A stretch of 33,835 bases of DNA from a virus: positions 1 through 33,835 of the IMG/VR virus record IMGVR_UViG_3300043539_001893; one strand, 5' to 3'. A program made the translations under genes and the position numbers. Below the pieces are notes generated by a model. That model was not told the DNA's origin. It was given only the letters and a program-made list of their open reading frames with translations, and did not search any database. Shown here piece after piece: positions 30,901 through 33,835 of this stretch; position 1 is the first letter of the stretch; every line of letters starts with the position of its first letter.

Positions 30901-32008
30901 ACTTAATGGTGATTTAGGAGTAGTTAGAGAAAAAACAGACGGACAGGCTTTGGCAATTAGTTGGAAAAAAGGAAGATTAATAGCAGCTCGTAACAAAGGT
31001 CACTTATCAAACGCGGGAGCAAACGCATTAGGAATAGAAGGGATTGCATCAAAATTTAATAATAGAGGTGGATTGACGGATGCATACAATTTTGCAATGA
31101 AAGACTTATCAGCAGCAATATCGTCTCTATCACAAAAACAAAGAGAAAAAATATTCGGTGAAGGTAAAAACTTTATGAACATTGAAGTTATATGGCCTAC
31201 ATCAGTGAATGTAATTCCTTACGGCCAAGCTTTATTGGTTTTTCATAATTGTATAGAATATGATATAAGTGGTAATTCAATTGGTAAAGTGGATGGTGCA
31301 GAGAGTACATTGGCAGGAATGATTAAACAAGTAAATGCGGATGTTCAATCAAAATATACAATCCAAGGCCCTCCAATTACATCTATTCCTAAAAATGATG
31401 ATTTAAATTCAAAAAAAGGAAAATATTTATCAAAATTAAATAAATTACAATCCGAATTTAGTTTATCCGATTCGGATAATGTTGCAGACTATCATCAAAG
31501 CTGGTGGGATTGGTGGATTACATCAAACGTACCTGTTAAGATTGATAAAATTACAAAAGAGTCATTGATTAGAAGATGGGCCTTTGGTGATAAAGGGTTT
31601 AGATTAAATACAATATCAAATCCAGAATTACAAAAGTGGGCAATACAAAATGATAAAGTTAATGTTGTAAAACAACAAAAAAATAATATCAAACCATTTG
31701 AAGAAATATTTTTAGGAGTAGGTGCAGATGTATTAGAATTTGTTGGAAGTGTATTAACTGTTCATCCTGATAACGCAATTAGAGCAATGAAAGACAAATT
31801 AAAGTCAGTTGCACAACAAGTTAGAAATGGTGGTGACCCATCTAAAATAGCTAAATTAAAACAAGAATTATCTAGATTAAATCAATTAGGTGGAATTGAA
31901 AAAATAGTAGCAAGTGAAGGGTTAGTATTTGTTTATAATGGTAAAACATATAAACTTACAGGTACTTTTGCACCATTAAATCAGATACTTGGCATTTTTT
32001 ACTCTTAA
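27917..32008 (+). CDS. Multidomain NMNAT-like / metallopeptidase / ligase-type nucleotidyltransferase protein
   Basis: 1363 residues. (1) Residues ~14-160: NMNAT/cytidylyltransferase fold, GGRFQPFHKGH with H27-x-G-H30, and the ISGTDVRK motif (148-155). (2) ~200-410: Pro/Gln/Glu-rich linkers, including QPGKAATQSAKPSEPGQPVK. (3) ~508-556: hydrophobic Ala/Gly/Ile segment (IVITGLTAAITGGLAHG), possibly membrane-seeking. (4) H678-E-M-V-H682: zinc metallopeptidase motif. (5) ~960-1363: DNA/RNA-ligase superfamily nucleotidyltransferase: motif I K1006-T-D-G1009, ARNKGHLSN soon after, a candidate motif III E1090 (MNIEVI), motif IV E1334-G-L-V and a closing K1343/K1346. Domain mix and position near packaging genes fit a polyvalent protein carried in the capsid and injected (inference). 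NMNAT makes NAD from NMN, which could serve a nucleotide-consuming ligase. Confidence 0.75.
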   Translation: MNLLKEVNKPIVTQTIVIYGGRFQPFHKGHYAAYEDLVSKFGKANVYIGTSNDTSSDKSPFTFKEKKEIAIKMFGVPASKFVKVNNPYRPVEILSKYDGKTTQYIAAVGEKDASRLKSGYFKPYKGKAGYGYDEVGYYYPVPAEANPISGTDVRKKLGSSNKEVAKKFFLKAYPSFDREVFKMITSKLNEDGMPGGIGVGLVLPGGYINGAPTGSVEESNNTKPSYEMRPEPHPTRHQTEHPSDEPDWHKKNDPYDPIAEIIGNTITNEMFEEWLMEYLNEVPNKNLDVDITYTAADGKQKKIKARNALRLPKDHPAHIQAAKIQGPTDAPVNEPKKKEQPGKAATQSAKPSEPGQPVKQGQTAQGKMDKETLSTTNPEAGQEQGPSPEQKLSGVELKSSAEKNIEKEKSSDFAKGYVKRIGDKIKSWSEEEKQFFKEKLHNGGSTERRSWGKAIMDKAKGAGLAIMRGLKHEAQEFKAAGQGVMKLMSGKKLDGHDKKAMLSVGKKIVITGLTAAITGGLAHGAAAFAKHVAIELIPHAIGEVTIGGVAKAAMFAEGTNPATTLNIFAAAIAERMENMKITPKIMEDMIDSYNNKKLESKFKLNENLSESKENSINHFVEYATKKLKLKETPKITLLSGREYSEAKTSLGGYNPMSKEIYVAIEGRLTADILRTLAHEMVHRKQDELGLVKDEVKDGATGSPIENQAHAVAGILMRNYGKINKQIYNESINIDVDKGDTVLMGKFKNKKVVVKDIGKDDYGMPTINGKKATTFRLGDKGQNIFKKDENIDEMKSTDVHFMNMIKLYRDSTFRKRINAYLFGKPNQNNPNAVAKVLRNMNYDEITQMEKELNLKPSFDEQIDELYNDVENFINNYLGEVSVNTGEDGVPDGGYVPKGKKRKLDGNDGVNKSEDWYTNGGYTQTDFPKADAIFGDEEGEERTITYSIKNLPEVDYVETEFIKEGLLLEGGAYGHMAHPFDDMDLTFGDLKNIISSALNGDLGVVREKTDGQALAISWKKGRLIAARNKGHLSNAGANALGIEGIASKFNNRGGLTDAYNFAMKDLSAAISSLSQKQREKIFGEGKNFMNIEVIWPTSVNVIPYGQALLVFHNCIEYDISGNSIGKVDGAESTLAGMIKQVNADVQSKYTIQGPPITSIPKNDDLNSKKGKYLSKLNKLQSEFSLSDSDNVADYHQSWWDWWITSNVPVKIDKITKESLIRRWAFGDKGFRLNTISNPELQKWAIQNDKVNVVKQQKNNIKPFEEIFLGVGADVLEFVGSVLTVHPDNAIRAMKDKLKSVAQQVRNGGDPSKIAKLKQELSRLNQLGGIEKIVASEGLVFVYNGKTYKLTGTFAPLNQILGIFYS

Positions 32009-32044
32009 TTTGATATATATTATAATAATAAACAGTTACAAAAA

Positions 32045-32050
32045 GGAAGA
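32045..32050 (+). promoter_or_regulatory. Shine-Dalgarno-like GGAAGA before 32056
   Basis: AAAAGGAAGA precedes the ATG at 32056 by 5 bases. This purine-rich ribosome-binding site is unusual in the window, where most starts have only AT-rich sequence, and it supports the 32056 start. Confidence 0.4.
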
Positions 32051-32055
32051 TTAGT

Positions 32056-32724
32056 ATGGCAAAAAGAAAAAGTTTTGATGAGAAAAACAAAAACATTCAC
32101 AAATCTCGTAAATTAATTATAGATACGGTATTTGGTAGAGAGGACAACAATAAAAAGTCGTTTGGTTATGAAAAAGAAACCGAACAAAAAAGAGAAGTTG
32201 GTGAAACGTGGGTAGATAGTGAAGGTAAAGAGTGGAGACAAGAAAAGGGATTTAAGACAGTCGTTACTGAAATGGACGATGTTAGAGATTTCTTACATAA
32301 ATTAAGTCATTGTTCTTCAGAAGATTGTAAAACGGTTCCATATAGTTGGGCAGACAAAAAGTTAATTAGTAAAACTGGTATGTGCACAACTTGTTTGGCA
32401 AAATTTGAAACTCAATTGAGAGCGGATGGTACATTTCCTTTTTATGAAGATTATAAAATAACAAATAATAAACTTGCGTATGTAAGGGATTATAAGGCTA
32501 AAATGGAAGAGGCATTGGGGGGTGTAAAACAACAAATGGAAATAATTACCGAAGATGGTAAAGTTGAAAAGTGGTCATGGGAAGTAGATATTGAGAAAGT
32601 AAAAGAAGATTTGAAAAAAGATATTGATGGTGCATTTGAAGCCATTGAATTATTAATAGAAAGAAAAAGATTATTAGAAGAAAAATTGGTTGAGTTAAAT
32701 CATCCAGAATTAGTAAAAAAATAA
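32056..32724 (+). CDS. Cys-rich (zinc-ribbon-like) phage protein with C-terminal coiled coil
   Basis: 222 residues. The middle has four cysteines, C86-x4-C91 and C110-x2-C113, spaced like a zinc-binding or structural ribbon. The N-terminal ~60 residues are highly charged (MAKRKSFDEKNKNIHKS). The C-terminal third is a Lys/Glu-rich helix (about 175-222) likely to coil. It stands between the polyvalent gene and a membrane-anchored protein, two genes before the terminase. It might be a DNA-packaging or head-assembly accessory protein, or a nucleic-acid binder (inference). No family is recognised. Confidence 0.55.
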   Translation: MAKRKSFDEKNKNIHKSRKLIIDTVFGREDNNKKSFGYEKETEQKREVGETWVDSEGKEWRQEKGFKTVVTEMDDVRDFLHKLSHCSSEDCKTVPYSWADKKLISKTGMCTTCLAKFETQLRADGTFPFYEDYKITNNKLAYVRDYKAKMEEALGGVKQQMEIITEDGKVEKWSWEVDIEKVKEDLKKDIDGAFEAIELLIERKRLLEEKLVELNHPELVKK

Positions 32725-32727
32725 AAT

Positions 32728-33369
32728 ATGAAAAAATTATTAAATTTAAAAAACATTGCAATAGCATTATTAATTGTAATAGTAGTTTTCCAACAATGTG
32801 GTGGAGACAAAACAAAAACGGGTGAAATTGTAAAAGTAGATGGTAAAAAGTACGAACTTATTAAGCATGAAATTGATACAATTGAAGTAGTTAAGACAAA
32901 GGTAGTAACTAAAAAAGGTGAAGATATTTACCATGAAACAATTAAGGAAGTAACTATTCCTGCAATTGTAGATACTCAAGCTTTATTACAAGATTATTTT
33001 GCAAAGAACATTTACAAAGATACATTACAATTACCAGATAGTTTAGGTATTGTATCTTTAATTGATACCATTACTCAAAATAAAATATTAGGTAGAACAT
33101 TTAATGCAAGTGTTAAACAAAGAACTATTAAAGAAACAACAATTGTAAAAGAATTACCAAAGACTAAACTATTTTATGGTTTTGAAGGTGGATTTAACAA
33201 AGCAGATGTAGTATCTCATTTAGGATTTGGTGTTTTAGTTAATACGAAAAAAGATAAGATGTTCCATTTAGGATTGGGAGTTGCAAATAGAACAACCGAT
33301 GGTACAAGTGGGGCATTATCACCTTATATTGGTGGTGGTGTGTATTGGAAATTGAAACTTAAAAAATAA
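32728..33369 (+). CDS. Membrane-anchored phage protein, possible lipoprotein/lysis-related
   Basis: 213 residues. The N-terminus has a Lys-rich start, a hydrophobic helix (about 9-22, IAIALLIVIVVFQQ) and Cys24 in VFQQCGG, a plausible but imperfect lipobox. The middle is charged and beta/helix-rich. The last ~70 residues alternate hydrophobic strands (FYGFEGGF, LGFGVLV, FHLGLGVAN, PYIGGGVYWKL), as in small outer-membrane beta-barrel ends. Such a protein could be a spanin-like or envelope-altering lysis protein or a superinfection factor (inference). Its TAA overlaps the terminase ATG by one base (TAATG), placing it directly before packaging genes. Confidence in the function is low. Confidence 0.5.
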   Translation: MKKLLNLKNIAIALLIVIVVFQQCGGDKTKTGEIVKVDGKKYELIKHEIDTIEVVKTKVVTKKGEDIYHETIKEVTIPAIVDTQALLQDYFAKNIYKDTLQLPDSLGIVSLIDTITQNKILGRTFNASVKQRTIKETTIVKELPKTKLFYGFEGGFNKADVVSHLGFGVLVNTKKDKMFHLGLGVANRTTDGTSGALSPYIGGGVYWKLKLKK

Positions 33370-33835
33370 TGGGAGTTCAAGGGCAACCTAAGAAGTCATT
33401 AAAAGAAATAATAGCTGAAGAATATCGTAAATGTGCGTTAGACCCCATTTACTTTATGAAGAAGTATTGTGTTATTCAGCACCCGGTGAGAGGAAAAATA
33501 CCCTTTCACCTTTATCCTTTCCAGGAGGAGTGTTTAACGGATTTTAAAGAAAATAGATTAAATATTATTCTTAAATCCCGTCAGTTGGGTTTATCAACAT
33601 TATCAGCAGGATTTATTCTTTGGAAAATGTTATTTAACCAAGACTTTAACGCATTGGTTATTGCAACAAAAGTAACTGTAGCAAAAAACTTAGTTGAAAA
33701 GGTAAGAGTAATGCACGACTTACTTCCTGTATGGTTAAGAGATGGTGGTAATAGTTCAGTAGAAGATAATAAACTTTCCCTTAAATTAAAAAATGGTTCA
33801 CAAGTAAAAGCAATCGCAAGTTCTCCAGACGCGGG
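33369..33835 (+). CDS. Terminase large subunit, N-terminal part (3' end outside window)
   Basis: The first 155 residues of the packaging motor ATPase/nuclease (T4 gp17-like). After a basic N-terminus there is HLYPFQEECL (47-56), a Q-motif-like adenine contact, then the Walker A-type ILKSRQLGLSTLSA (67-80). Its KSRQLGLST replaces a standard GKT loop, as seen in terminases. Later FNALVIATKVTVAKNLVEKV and KLKNGSQVKAIASSPDAG correspond to the next ATPase strands. The Walker B and nuclease domain lie beyond the edge. Start ATG at 33369 overlaps the preceding stop by one base, and no alternative start is nearby. Confidence 0.9.
   Translation, partial: MGVQGQPKKSLKEIIAEEYRKCALDPIYFMKKYCVIQHPVRGKIPFHLYPFQEECLTDFKENRLNIILKSRQLGLSTLSAGFILWKMLFNQDFNALVIATKVTVAKNLVEKVRVMHDLLPVWLRDGGNSSVEDNKLSLKLKNGSQVKAIASSPDA

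Noticed and set aside
32546-32815. 89-codon minus-strand frame across the 32724/32728 junction
   Set aside because: It is hydrophobic and low-complexity (Leu/Ile/Phe-rich) because it mirrors Lys/Glu-rich coding sequence on the + strand. No supporting start signal is seen.
1-33835. CRISPR arrays, tRNA genes, insertion sequences
   Set aside because: No regularly spaced repeats, no cloverleaf-like sequences and no transposase reading frames were seen.

Overview
The window is a piece of a large, very AT-rich tailed-phage genome with T4-like (myovirus-type) modules. Every substantial gene but one is on the + strand, genes are packed with 1-8 base overlaps or gaps of a few bases, and there is no stretch of 300 bases without a gene. 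Recognisable phage genes are a T7-endonuclease-I-type resolvase, a CHC2/TOPRIM primase, a fused Mre11-Rad50-type (gp47/gp46-like) recombination nuclease, a long tail-fibre protein and the start of the large terminase. The host is probably a member of the Bacteroidota (inference): most starts lack a Shine-Dalgarno sequence, and three near-identical intergenic elements carry TTTG - 20 bases - TAnnTTTA, close to the Bacteroidota -33/-7 promoter pattern.

Layout. 1-1761: end of a virion protein, a small unknown protein, and the resolvase. 1762-6482: two promoter/operator repeats, an SPFH-domain protein, primase, and the Mre11-Rad50 fusion. 6463-6749: a small divergent ribbon-helix-helix-like gene with a pair of 14-base direct repeats upstream of it. 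6750-10760: tail fibre. 10757-27770: a 17 kb accessory cassette that starts inside the stop codon of the fibre gene and reads on as one convoy. It holds GT-B-like, GT-A-like and two GT7-type glycosyltransferases, three class I methyltransferases, a radical SAM protein, three extended SDR sugar-nucleotide enzymes, an RmlC-type epimerase, an SGNH-type hydrolase, two paralogous GT-like proteins, a LamG-like protein, and the two halves of a minimal thiamine-diphosphate enzyme about 6 kb apart. 27776-27895: a 39-residue basic protein. 27917-32008: a 1363-residue multidomain protein (NMNAT-like nucleotidyltransferase, proline/glutamine-rich linker, hydrophobic segment, zinc metallopeptidase motif, DNA/RNA-ligase-type nucleotidyltransferase). 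32056-33835: a Cys-rich coiled-coil protein, a membrane-anchored protein and the terminase.

Working model (inference): the cassette is expressed with the tail fibre and builds an unusual, possibly C2-branched, deoxy and methylated sugar and attaches it to a phage or host surface structure. The SDR, RmlC and TPP enzymes would make the sugar; the glycosyltransferases would transfer it; the methyltransferases, SGNH protein and radical SAM protein would decorate it. The strongest unusual signals are: a LamG-like domain inserted inside the GT7 catalytic fold at the same place in two neighbouring enzymes; the split minimal TPP enzyme; the 1363-residue protein, which looks like a virion-packaged polyvalent protein; and the repeated promoter/operator element.
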